A stretch of DNA of 64,000 nt from Cyanobacteria bacterium FACHB-502 (GCA_014695325.1 JACJNZ010000092.1:1-64000), one strand, 5' to 3'. Counted from the stretch's first letter, positions 1 through 6,955 are shown. Program-made: numbers and translations. Notes: generated by a model from the sequence alone, not told the origin.

Positions 1-50
1 ACGGCATTAATTGCTTTGCGACGCAGGTCGTCACCATAAGGGGAAGGCAT
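1..50 (-). CDS. IS630-family transposase, N-terminal start only (cut by window edge)
   Basis: On the minus strand an ATG at 50 opens a frame reading MPSPYGDDLRRKAINA before it leaves the window. This is the usual start of one group of IS630/Tc1-mariner transposases, whose N-terminus is a helix-turn-helix DNA-binding region. Only 16 residues are visible, so it cannot be judged whether the gene is intact. The inverted repeat at 60-92 probably belongs to the end of the same element, which would put the insertion immediately upstream of the phosphorothioation-linked operon. Confidence 0.5.
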   Translation of the reverse strand, partial: MPSPYGDDLRRKAINA

Positions 51-59
51 AGGCACTTC

Positions 60-92
60 TAGACGCTGGTTTTCCCCTAGCCTAGCGTTCTA
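60..92. repeat. Inverted repeat beside the edge transposase
   Basis: The arms TAGACGCTGG (60-69) and CCTAGCGTTCTA (81-92) are imperfect inverted repeats around a short C/T-rich loop. Their position just upstream of the transposase start suggests a terminal repeat or subterminal hairpin of that element. The other end lies outside the window, so the boundary is not proven. Confidence 0.35.
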
Positions 93-109
93 ACCTAATC
101 GCGTAAAGC

Positions 110-166
110 TATAAAGCAAAACTGGTCAAAGCCCTGAGAGCTTTTAATGTTATAAAAACTGAATAG
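110..166 (+). pseudogene. Fragment resembling the N-terminus of the DndPAP4 gene
   Basis: A frame reading YKAKLVKALRAFNVIKTE and ending at TAG 164-166 resembles residues 11-22 of the next gene (DKAEMVKALRAK). The DNA is also alike: GGTCAAAG...GAGAGCT recurs at 125-142 and again at about 228-246. It has no start codon of its own. It looks like the remnant of a duplicated or recombined copy of the downstream gene, left between the transposase and the intact copy. Confidence 0.4.
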
Positions 167-184
167 CTTCTATTTAATTCACAG

Positions 185-640
185 ATGCCTTTAGCCAGGG
201 TTCAAATATCTCAGGACAAAGCAGAGATGGTCAAAGCTTTGAGAGCTAAAGAAGACGGAACGGGCTTATTCTCAACTTATGCCGATGTCTTAACATTTGC
301 TGCGGCCATAGGCTTCAAACACAGGAAAAAAGTTCCTTTAGGGAAGTTTTCTAGAAAAGATCCTGATGCCGTATTGCAAGAGCAGTTTCGAGATCGTTCG
401 ATTATTGATTTGATCGCGATCGCTGAAACCAACGATCCCAAAATTCTGGCTTCTGATCCAGAAACTGATCTTCAAAGAGTAGAAATATTTCAAGAGTATG
501 CGAATGGTGGACTTGAGATTTTGAGTAGGGAGTTGTATGGAATTAAGGAGCCTTTAGAGCGAACTCTGTTAATCCTGTATTTAGAGAAGCAGAAACAACA
601 GGATGATACAGAAGACTTTGATCTAGATCAACTATTTTGA
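185..640 (+). CDS. DNA phosphorothioation-associated protein 4 (DndPAP4-like)
   Basis: This 151-residue acidic cytoplasmic protein contains segments VQISQDKAEMVKALRAK and FSTYADVLTFAAAIGFKHR. They match my recollection of the small family found beside dnd genes, which place sulfur in the DNA backbone; its biochemical role is not established. It is the first gene of a tight operon, with 1 nt separating it from the next gene and 2 nt to the one after, both carrying sulfur-binding domains. That context supports the assignment. No dndB, C, D or E gene is visible; they could lie left of the IS element. Length is normal and the frame is intact. Confidence 0.7.
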   Translation: MPLARVQISQDKAEMVKALRAKEDGTGLFSTYADVLTFAAAIGFKHRKKVPLGKFSRKDPDAVLQEQFRDRSIIDLIAIAETNDPKILASDPETDLQRVEIFQEYANGGLEILSRELYGIKEPLERTLLILYLEKQKQQDDTEDFDLDQLF

Positions 641-641
641 T

Positions 642-1211
642 ATGCCTCAGGATGAACATAAAAAAGCAATAAGAGACATTGAAGCATTGAGCTATTATGC
701 AAAAAAGTTTCAACGTTTACGGGTCGATCGTGCTCATGGTGTAGCCCCTCATAAACCCATTTTGTTATTATCCGTCATTGAAAAAGTTAGAAGAGAAATT
801 ATTACAGAGGACAAAATTTATTTATCTTCTGAACTGATTCAAACATTTCTTAAATACTGGAGTTATCTAGGCTCGTTCAACCACAATCCTGATATCTCTA
901 GACCCTTCTTTCACATGAGAAGTGGCAAGTTTTGGCATCTATGGGCAAATCCAGGTTATATAAAACTAATCTCTTCTAAAGAGAAGTTGAAAACTTTTGC
1001 AGAAGTCAAGCAAGCAATTAAATATGCGTATTTAGATGAAGAACTATTTGAATTTCTACAAGACCCAATTCTAAGAAGTAGTTTAGTTACTGTGTTAGTT
1101 GCTCGATGGTTTCCGGGTAAGGTTGAGTTAGTCGAAGAGATTTCGCAAAGCGATGAATTTCGAGATCCGCCAGAGTACCTCAGAGATGGCTATTGGGAGC
1201 TTTATAACTAG
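642..1211 (+). CDS. Stand-alone sulfur-binding-domain (SBD) protein, no nuclease domain
   Basis: The 189-residue product aligns with the N-terminal half of the next gene's product. Both share SYYAKKF, RAHG-x2-PHKP (residues 30-39 here), LLLSVIE, FLKYWS, a PFFH...KFWHL stretch and KYAY-D-ELFE. In the downstream protein this half is the sulfur-binding domain of phosphorothioate-dependent restriction enzymes. Here the protein stops after that domain and has no HNH motif. The gene is 1 nt from dndPAP4 and 2 nt from the SBD-HNH gene, so translation is probably coupled. It may sense modified DNA, regulate or partner the nuclease; this is inference. A simple truncation is unlikely to be recent because the frame is clean and the two copies have diverged. 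Confidence 0.65.
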   Translation: MPQDEHKKAIRDIEALSYYAKKFQRLRVDRAHGVAPHKPILLLSVIEKVRREIITEDKIYLSSELIQTFLKYWSYLGSFNHNPDISRPFFHMRSGKFWHLWANPGYIKLISSKEKLKTFAEVKQAIKYAYLDEELFEFLQDPILRSSLVTVLVARWFPGKVELVEEISQSDEFRDPPEYLRDGYWELYN

Positions 1212-1213
1212 CG

Positions 1214-2167
1214 ATGAAGAAAGACCTAAGCTACTACGCTAAAAAGTTTACAAAGCTAGGAGTCGATCGCGCCCATGGAGCTGTACCACACAAACCAACT
1301 CTATTACTCTCTGTGATTGAACAATTTGACAAAGGTAGAATACAGCATAATCAAATCTATTTAACTCCTGAGCTAATTGCTACATTCCTCAAATACTGGT
1401 CAAATTTAGTAACCACTGATCATCGCTCAGATATTTCCTTACCTTTCTTTCATCTCACAGGCGATAAATTTTGGCATCTTATGCCTAATCCTGGTTTCGA
1501 GGCAACGATTGCAAGTAGAACTAAAATTAAAGGTTTATCAGCACTCCGAAATACAGTTAAATATGCGTATGTAGATGATGAATTATTTGAGTATTTACAG
1601 GATGTGAGTTCAAGGGTTCATTTGGCTGAAACTCTAGTTTCAACATGGTTTCCAGCAAAGACACAACAGCTAGAAAAACTTTATGAAGTTGATGAGCTAG
1701 ATAATATTCAGTTGAGATTATTGGAAAAAGGCGGTGCTGTTTACACAACAGAAGATATTAAAGACCAAGATAAGACATTTGTTAGAAATGCTGCATTCCG
1801 TCGTAACGTAGTCTCCTTGTATCTACAACATTGTGCCCTTTGCTGTTTGAAGATCGTTAGCCAAGATAGTCAGAACATTGTAGATGGAGCGCATATCAAA
1901 CCATTTTCAGAGTTTCACGACGATCGCTTTGATAATGGAATTGCTCTTTGTAAAAATCATCATTGGGCATTTGATCGTGGTTGGTTTGGTATTGGTGATG
2001 ATTACAAAATTATTATTCCACGCGAGCGCTTCCATGAAGAAAGCCCAACAGATATACGACCACTAAAAGATTTTGATGGAGAAGCTATTCTTCTGCCAAA
2101 CCAGAAGATTTACAATCCAAGAATTGATTCTCTTCAGTGGCATCGCGCATTCTGGAAAATTGCCTAA
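1214..2167 (+). CDS. Phosphorothioated-DNA-binding restriction endonuclease (SBD-HNH)
   Basis: This 317-residue protein has an N-terminal sulfur-binding domain (RAHG-x2-PHKP at residues 19-28, PFFH and KFWHL further on). A C-terminal HNH nuclease follows, with a CxxC at 207-210, the first His in GAHIKP at 227, then DNGIAL and KNHHWAFDRG. This layout is that of type IV restriction enzymes related to ScoMcrA, which cut DNA carrying phosphorothioate bonds. Such an enzyme would be expected to attack foreign modified DNA, or to work in a host lacking its own Dnd modification. It is third in its operon. Its stop overlaps the stop of the convergent XRE gene by 4 nt. Confidence 0.8.
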   Translation: MKKDLSYYAKKFTKLGVDRAHGAVPHKPTLLLSVIEQFDKGRIQHNQIYLTPELIATFLKYWSNLVTTDHRSDISLPFFHLTGDKFWHLMPNPGFEATIASRTKIKGLSALRNTVKYAYVDDELFEYLQDVSSRVHLAETLVSTWFPAKTQQLEKLYEVDELDNIQLRLLEKGGAVYTTEDIKDQDKTFVRNAAFRRNVVSLYLQHCALCCLKIVSQDSQNIVDGAHIKPFSEFHDDRFDNGIALCKNHHWAFDRGWFGIGDDYKIIIPRERFHEESPTDIRPLKDFDGEAILLPNQKIYNPRIDSLQWHRAFWKIA

Positions 2168-2412
2168 TCTGATTCTGTCCCTGTCTCTGAATCAGGATTC
2201 ATATAAAGCTGTCTAAATTCTGTGGCAGCATCAGGGTTTAAGTTCTCAAGTGCTTCCAAAATTTTCATGACCGTTTCAGATCCGGGATCTCGGATCTCAT
2301 TGGCCCATCGGTAAACATTAGATGCACCAATCCCCATCGCTGCGGCTAGTTTTCCCTGACTAATGCCGTAGCTCTGCATGACTGTTTTTAGAACTCTACC
2401 CGCTTTCCCCAT
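2164..2412 (-). CDS. XRE-family helix-turn-helix regulator
   Basis: An 82-residue Cro/CI-like DNA-binding protein. Residues 10-60 form a classical HTH (SQGKLAAAMGIGASNVYRWANEIRDP), and the acidic tail has no further domain. It is convergent with the SBD-HNH nuclease and divergent from the small gene at 2569. The palindromic sites at 2475-2522 lie in the 156-nt divergent space and are natural operators for it. Proteins of this kind often repress themselves and a neighbouring defence or toxin-antitoxin operon, but the target here is inferred. Confidence 0.8.
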   Translation of the reverse strand: MGKAGRVLKTVMQSYGISQGKLAAAMGIGASNVYRWANEIRDPGSETVMKILEALENLNPDAATEFRQLYMNPDSETGTESD

Positions 2413-2474
2413 ACTCTCTAAACACGGTTTACCTCAAGCATGATCAATCGTGTCAGAGCTTTGCATCTTCGTAT

Positions 2475-2522
2475 ACAGTCCAATTGGACTGTGGTAGCCT
2501 ATATAAAGACTAATTGGACTGT
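2475..2522. promoter_or_regulatory. Palindromic operator pair between XRE gene and 2569 gene
   Basis: ACAGTCCAATTGGACTGT at 2475-2492 is a perfect 18-bp palindrome. An imperfect second copy, GACTAATTGGACTGT, ends at 2522. The AATT centres are 30 bp apart, close to three helical turns, so dimers would bind on the same DNA face. An A/T-rich stretch (TATATAAA, 2500-2507) between them could be a -10 region. This arrangement is typical of XRE-regulator operators in a divergent promoter. Confidence 0.6.
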
Positions 2523-2568
2523 GACAATTTAATGTGCCAGTCTTTCCTGCGTTTTAGGAGTATTTGTA

Positions 2569-2814
2569 ATGTTCATTGACAGAGATTCTGCGAATGATGC
2601 GGGGCAACCACCTGAAGCCAATTCTGCTCAATCTTCCCCACACGAGGAGCCTGTGAAAATGACCTTAACCGCTTCTCGTCAAGCTGTTGAGCGAATGATC
2701 CTGTTGCTGCATAACCGCAGCATTATCGCTGGTAGTGAATGGAGCCGCCCAGTCGTCATCAAGAACTCACCGGAGGTCATTAGTGTTGCCAGTCGCATGA
2801 TTGGCACAAATTGA
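2569..2814 (+). CDS. Small uncharacterised protein
   Basis: An 81-residue protein I do not recognise. It has a polar N-terminus rich in D, N, S and P, then a helix-like segment (LTASRQAVERMILLLHNRSII) and no obvious signal peptide or membrane helix. It follows the operator pair, with GGAG about 10 nt before the ATG, and lies 9 nt before the next gene, so the two are probably cotranscribed under the XRE regulator. It could be a small partner of the 2824 product or an antitoxin-like protein; the sequence does not decide. Confidence 0.55.
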   Translation: MFIDRDSANDAGQPPEANSAQSSPHEEPVKMTLTASRQAVERMILLLHNRSIIAGSEWSRPVVIKNSPEVISVASRMIGTN

Positions 2815-2823
2815 TCATGACCA

Positions 2824-3222
2824 ATGGATGCAAAATTTCAGCCCGTTCCCCGCCCTAACTCCAATCAAAACTCACTAGGAATTGATGAATGGAAGCTCCT
2901 CGAAGAACTCTGCGAAGGTGATTCCATGCAACTCGAACTGATGACAAAGCTGCTCGATACCGAACGCCAATATCAGCTTGCTTCCAACCATTCCGGCATT
3001 CTCAAAGATCTAAAAAGAGTGTTTGATACCAGTTCCCGTGATAAAGAAACTGCAATTCAAGCCGCACACCGCGATCGCGATTTGAAACAAGCCGTTGAGG
3101 CGGGTAATGTCGAGGCAGTTAAGCAAGCTACTAAGAAGAGCAGTGCCAGAGTGTCTGAAGCTCCCAGTGACTGGGCTGCAATGAAGTTTAAGGCGAGGCA
3201 AAATGAGGGAGTGGGAGAATGA
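2824..3222 (+). CDS. Hypothetical protein resembling DNA-modification-associated small proteins
   Basis: A 132-residue, highly charged, helical protein. Residues 20-65 (WKLLEELCEGDSMQLELMTKLLDTERQY...GILKDLKRVF) resemble the short helical family annotated as DNA modification system-associated small protein; this is a pattern match from memory. The C-terminal half is Lys/Arg/Ala rich and probably disordered. It is cotranscribed with 2569 and followed by the broken xisH. A 17-bp direct repeat (3210-3226 and 3249-3265) spans its stop codon and recurs just before the xisH start. Confidence 0.55.
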   Translation: MDAKFQPVPRPNSNQNSLGIDEWKLLEELCEGDSMQLELMTKLLDTERQYQLASNHSGILKDLKRVFDTSSRDKETAIQAAHRDRDLKQAVEAGNVEAVKQATKKSSARVSEAPSDWAAMKFKARQNEGVGE

Positions 3223-3648
3223 AGAGATAATAGAGTAGAAGGAATTGCAGTGGGAGAATGAAGAGGAGAAATGTCTGCCAGAGATTTATTTCATAATGCC
3301 GTCAAAATTGCTCTTGAAAAAGATGGGTGGATTATTACAGATGATCCACTTCATATTCGAATTGGAGGCGTGATTGATATGTATATTGACCTGGGAGCAG
3401 AAAAAATTATTGCTGCTCAAAAAGAGGGGCAAAAAATAGCCGTTGAAATCAAAAGCTTTATTGGTGCTTCTACGATTTCTAAATTTCATTTGGCGATCGG
3501 TCAATTCATTAACTACCGCTATGCCTTAGAAGACGCAGATCCAGAACGGATTCTATATCTTGCAGTTCCCCAAAACACCTACAACGACTTCTTTAAACTC
3601 CCTTTCATTCAATCTGTTGTTTCACAGTCAACTCAATCTTTTAGTTTA

Positions 3649-4678
3649 CAGCCTTTTCCAATCTAATCAGGTACAGTAACAGCAGTGAGTGAACCAGCCT
3701 TGCAGATCAGCGGTTGAGACTTGATTGAATGCTTGCTCAATAGCTTTGACCAAATCCGGATACGTTCTAGCACTCAACGAACGCAACACATTTTTGATCT
3801 TTGACCAGCAATTCTCAATCGGGGAGAACTCTGGGGAATAAGGCGGTAAGAAGATAACCGTTGCGCCTGCTTGTTGAATTAATTCAATGACCGGATTGCC
3901 CTTGTGAATCGAGCAGTTATCTAGAACGACACAAGCCCCCTTCCACAATTTGGGCACCAGTTTCTGGGCAATAAAAGCTTCAAATAACAGTCCATCCACG
4001 GCACCCAACATCGGCATGTGAGCAATCACCTCCGCTACTCCGATTGCCCCAATCATTGAGACGTTTTTGCCCCGCTTTTGCGGACGTTTGCCAACTGCCC
4101 GTTGTCCCTTGGGGGAGCGTTCTCTCAAGCGCACCAGCGCCAGATTGACTCCCGCTTCGTCAATGAAAATTAAATCCTTTGCCAATATCTTCCCAACCCA
4201 TTGCCAGAACTCGACCCGCTGCTGTTGCACTTGCTCGTTCTCCTTTTCACTGGCATGAAAGGTTTTTTTTGACGCTCAGGTTGAACTTGACCAACATCCG
4301 GTGGATCGTGGTGCAACCAACCCGCACCCCCGTCTTTTGCTCCAGACGGTCTTGCAGTTCCTTCAACGTGGCATCGTTTTGCTCATCGACCAATTCCTCC
4401 AACACCTGCAATTGCTCTGCATTCAGTTTCGTGGGGGTTTGTTGATTGCGAACTTTTGCCTCAACACTTCCGGTTTCTCGATACCGTTTGAGCAGCGTTT
4501 CCACAAAACTGGTGGCGACACGAAACTGACGAGCAAGTTCTCGTTGAGAGATGTTGCCCTCCTGGTATCGCTCTACGAGTTTCTGGCGCAGGTCACGGGA
4601 ATAGGGTTTCATGTCAGGCAGCTTCTAGATGGCACTTCCATTACTCTATCTTGTACCTCGCCAGCCTGGAAAAGGCTG
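3649..4678 (-). mobile_element. IS630-family insertion sequence with TA target duplication
   Basis: A 1,030-bp element. The left end starts CAGCCTTTTCCA, and the right end read on the minus strand starts with the same 12 bases. After 8 mostly different bases both continue AGGTACA, giving an imperfect terminal repeat of about 27 bp. A TA dinucleotide flanks each end (3647-3648 and 4679-4680), the target duplication expected for IS630/Tc1-mariner elements. It carries one transposase gene in two frames and interrupts xisH. Confidence 0.85.
3667..4612 (-). CDS. IS630-family transposase in two frames (A: 4612-4247, B: 4280s-3667)
   Basis: The first part (MKPYSRDLRQKLV..., 121 residues) is the paired-type helix-turn-helix DNA-binding region. 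The second holds the DDE catalytic core: D in FIDEAG, D in VVLDNCSIHKG, E in PPYSPEFSPIENCWSK. The frames join at a run of eight A (T at 4263-4270). Skipping one base there turns SVKKNLSCQ-stop into SVKKTFHASEKENEQV, which continues into part B. This fits either +1 frameshifting or transcriptional slippage, known in IS630 elements, or an inactivating one-base expansion. All catalytic residues are kept. Confidence 0.85.
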
Positions 4679-4707
4679 TATGACATTGAACAGGAGGCGA
4701 TCGTGCA

Positions 4708-5040
4708 ATGGCAAATTTAGATCAGTACCGAGCCTTTATTCAAACCTTGCTAACAGAAAAAGCAAACCGTGGCAGCGACCAAGAAGTGGAAGCGCAGACG
4801 CTGTTTGATCAAACACAAGATCACTACCAACTTATCTATATTGGCTGGCATAACAAACGCCATGTTTTTGGACCTGTCCTTCATTTAGATATTAAAGACA
4901 ACAAAATCTGGATTCAATGGAATGGCACAGAAGATGACATCGCAGCGGAACTGGTTGCCCTGGGCGTTCCCACTCAAGACATTGTTCTCGGTTTTCAACC
5001 ACCCTTTATGCGTCAATTTACCGATTATGCCGCTGGTTAA
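4708..5040 (+). CDS. xisI: XisI family protein
   Basis: This 110-residue intact protein has the XisI signature YQLIYIGWHNKRHVFGPVLHLDIKDNKIWIQWNGTEDDIA and a C-terminal IVLGFQPPFMRQFT. XisH and XisI were named as factors controlling fdxN-element excision in Anabaena, but they are widespread as a two-gene cassette, so an excision role here is not implied. The ATG lies inside the last codons of xisH (13-nt overlap), the normal arrangement. With xisH split by the IS630 element, this copy is probably orphaned, and its transcription may now depend on promoters near the IS end. Confidence 0.85.
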   Translation: MANLDQYRAFIQTLLTEKANRGSDQEVEAQTLFDQTQDHYQLIYIGWHNKRHVFGPVLHLDIKDNKIWIQWNGTEDDIAAELVALGVPTQDIVLGFQPPFMRQFTDYAAG

Positions 5041-5079
5041 ATGATTTTCCTTGCCCTTGCCCTTGAAAACTTCAACTCC

Positions 5080-5992
5080 TATAGAACTCATTTGAGATCT
5101 TTGAGGATGCTGGATTAAACTAAAGCAAAAATGGCATACTCCAGCAACCTGAGCGATGCAGAATGGAAAATTATTGAGCCACTCTTGCCGTCCAAGAAGC
5201 AGACTAGACCACCATTGTGGACTAAACGTCAAATTCTTGATGGCATCTTCTACCAGCTCAAGAATGGCTGTAACTGGTGTGACCTGCCGAGAGATCTGCC
5301 CCCTTACTCCACCGTGTTCTGGTACTACAAGCAGTGGCGGGAAACTGGAGCTCTCGACCAGATTCTCGAGGCACTTCATCAAAAAGTGCGGCAACAGGTT
5401 CAAAAAAACCGAAGTGGACAACCCTAATCATCATTGATTCTCAGGCAGTGAAGAACACTTGCAATGCGAGTGCTGCCTCCAAAGGGTTCTGTCATTACAA
5501 AGCAACTAATGGAATGGAACGACATCTAGCAGTGGATACCTTAGGGTTTCCCTTCTTTACCCACTGCACCAAAGCAAATGTGACAGATGACCAGGGATTG
5601 ATTGAGATGCTCTCGAACAATATCGCTTATTTCAAAGCGAAACCTGTCAATATTCCCAAGATTACAATCCTCATAGACCACGGGTATCATCCAGACAAGA
5701 TCAAGCAAGCGCTTAAAAACGTTTATCCCCAGATTATGACGAAGATTCGCTTTGAGCGTTCTCCCAAACCGTCGAAGGCGCAAAAGGAGGCTCAGGGTAA
5801 ATCTGGCTTTGTCCGAGTAGCCACTCGATGGATTGTGGAACGGTCGAATGCTTGGGTGGAGCGGTGCAAGAGTTTAGTGAAGAACTTTGAGTGGACTTTA
5901 GACCATGCGAGGGCAAAGCTCAATCTTTGCTTTATCCGGCTCATGCTGAAGCGGTTAGCTACACCCTAAAAAGATATCAAATGAATTCTATA
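5080..5992 (+). mobile_element. IS5-family insertion sequence
   Basis: Terminal inverted repeats of 23 bp, differing at two positions, bound the element: TATAGAACTCATTTGAGATC... at 5080-5102 and its complement at 5970-5992. The length is 913 bp. A TA at each outer edge is compatible with a short TA target duplication. It encodes one transposase in two overlapping frames. The right side abuts the C-terminal part of a DUF5615 gene, while the left side has no matching N-terminal part. Confidence 0.8.
5131..5969 (+). CDS. IS5-family transposase expressed by -1 frameshift
   Basis: Frame A (5131-5427) begins MAYSSNLSDAEWKIIEPLLP, a DUF4096-type N-terminal domain of IS5 transposases. Frame B continues from about 5403 to 5969 with the DDE core: D in IIIDSQAVKN, D in ILIDHGYHP, E in RWIVERSNAW. 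The overlap contains A AAA AAC (5403-5409) in the frame A register, the canonical -1 slippery heptamer. After slipping, the codons AAA CCG continue directly into frame B. Such programmed frameshifting is common in this family, so the element may be functional. Confidence 0.85.
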
Positions 5993-6135
5993 AACTTCTG
6001 CTCGTCACAACGGGAAATATCAAAAACGCAGACTTAGAAATTCTTTTCACTACAAATCTATCCCTCATCGTTAATTTGCTATCTCAGCACAATTACATTG
6101 AATTGAGTAGGGACTCTGTGATTGTCCATCAGTAG
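5993..6135 (+). pseudogene. C-terminal fragment of a DUF5615 (PIN-like toxin) gene
   Basis: Immediately after the IS5 right end an open frame reads LLLVTTGNIKNADLEILFTTNLSLIVNLL and ends in ELSRDSVIVHQ-stop at 6133-6135. LLVTTGNI-N-DL and the IxxH-type tail are typical of DUF5615 proteins, PIN-like putative toxins usually paired with DUF433. About 70 N-terminal residues are missing. They are not left of the IS either, since xisI ends at 5040. An IS-mediated deletion is the simplest explanation. Confidence 0.6.
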
Positions 6136-6157
6136 GAAACATAAAGTTTTAGCTCCA

Positions 6158-6757
6158 TTAAGTTGGTGCTTTTATCCAATGCTCAATCCCTTTCCTTGTG
6201 GGTACTCCTCCATCGGTAAATACCCAAATAGCTTTCCTTTGTTTTGGGCTATAGCTGATGTGGATGGGTCGATCGCCCCCGTAGTAGTACAGCGAGTCAA
6301 ACGGTAACTGCTGTTCCAGAATCCATTCCACAAGACGATTGCTCTCCAACTTCACAATCCGAAAATCGCAGGCAGCACCGAGGCAATCGCAGTAATACTT
6401 GCCATTTCGGTTCTTCTCATGGGCCATGTGCTGGTCACGACTCGGATCAACCCGTCCATTCTTAATCCCTGTCTCTGGGTCTTTCTGAGCCAGGAACCGC
6501 TTCAGATCCTTTGAGCAGAATCCGTAGGTTAACTGAAATTGCTCCATGCCAAAGTGAGTAATCGCGGGGTCAAGGATGTGTTGGCACAAAGCTTTTAGTG
6601 CTGGGATAGTCTCTTCTAAGTTCTCGGGGTACGGATCAATCTGATCGGCATACTTCTGGTAGGTTTGAGTGCAAGTGCAGAACTTTTCAAGATTGAGGTA
6701 TTGTCCAAGTAGTTGAGAGAGTTGGAAATTCTCAACTCTATTCGGTTGCTCACTCAT
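6158..6757 (-). CDS. Peptidase M15-like protein (putative)
   Basis: A 199-residue protein. An N-terminal helical part (LSQLLGQYLNLEKFC, then KALCQHILDPAITHFG) precedes a core with DQHM (about residue 108), GAACDF (about 131) and PIHISYSP near the end. In M15 D-Ala-D-Ala peptidases the zinc ligands are the His of SxHxxG, the Asp of xAxD and a final His in WxHVSY. The same three residues and their order are visible here. An insertion of roughly 15 residues with CDC lies between the first two, so activity is uncertain. There is no signal peptide. It stands alone in a region of decayed genes. Confidence 0.5.
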   Translation of the reverse strand: MSEQPNRVENFQLSQLLGQYLNLEKFCTCTQTYQKYADQIDPYPENLEETIPALKALCQHILDPAITHFGMEQFQLTYGFCSKDLKRFLAQKDPETGIKNGRVDPSRDQHMAHEKNRNGKYYCDCLGAACDFRIVKLESNRLVEWILEQQLPFDSLYYYGGDRPIHISYSPKQRKAIWVFTDGGVPTRKGIEHWIKAPT

Positions 6758-6798
6758 ACCGTGCCAACCAAGCTGGTGGAAAAACGCGACGACTTAAT

Positions 6799-6955
6799 GT
6801 TTCACACTCCACAGCAACCTTTTGCTCCTGAATTGTTTTTACAGTCCAGACTACCTTCAATTCATCAGATGAACGGCTATTGCCCTCACCTGTCAAAACA
6901 AGAAATCTTAAGTTTGGGTTATACCCTACCTGAGGAGCTTTGGGATGAGCTTTAG
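6799..6955 (+). CDS. Possible small protein, weakly supported
   Basis: An open frame of about 51 codons from the ATG at 6799 ends in a plausible helical tail (LSKQEILSLGYTLPEELWDEL). I do not recognise it and see no clear ribosome-binding site. A longer version starting at 6713 overlaps the 5' end of the divergent M15-like gene. It may be a remnant of a longer gene rather than a functional one. Confidence 0.25.

Larger units (their letters stand above)
3271..4720 (+). pseudogene. xisH: xisH (fdxN excision controlling factor family), split by IS630
   Basis: Residues 1-120 read as an XisH protein, a PD-(D/E)XK-like nuclease fold family with LYVDLGAE-type and VEIKSF motifs (here MYIDLGAEK and VAVEIKSFIG region). 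The last 13 codons, YDIEQEAIVQWQI, lie beyond the IS element at 4679-4720 and overlap the xisI start. Joining the two sides with one TA copy gives LNLLVYDIEQEAIVQWQI, a normal XisH ending. The upstream part is out of phase with it, consistent with a 2-nt loss near 3627. The visible 131-residue frame ends inside the IS at 3666 and is not the native protein. Confidence 0.8.

Noticed and set aside
4301-4720. 139-codon plus-strand frame across the IS630 element
   Set aside because: It is an antisense shadow of the transposase that happens to run into the true last codons of xisH; only 4679-4720 is meaningful.
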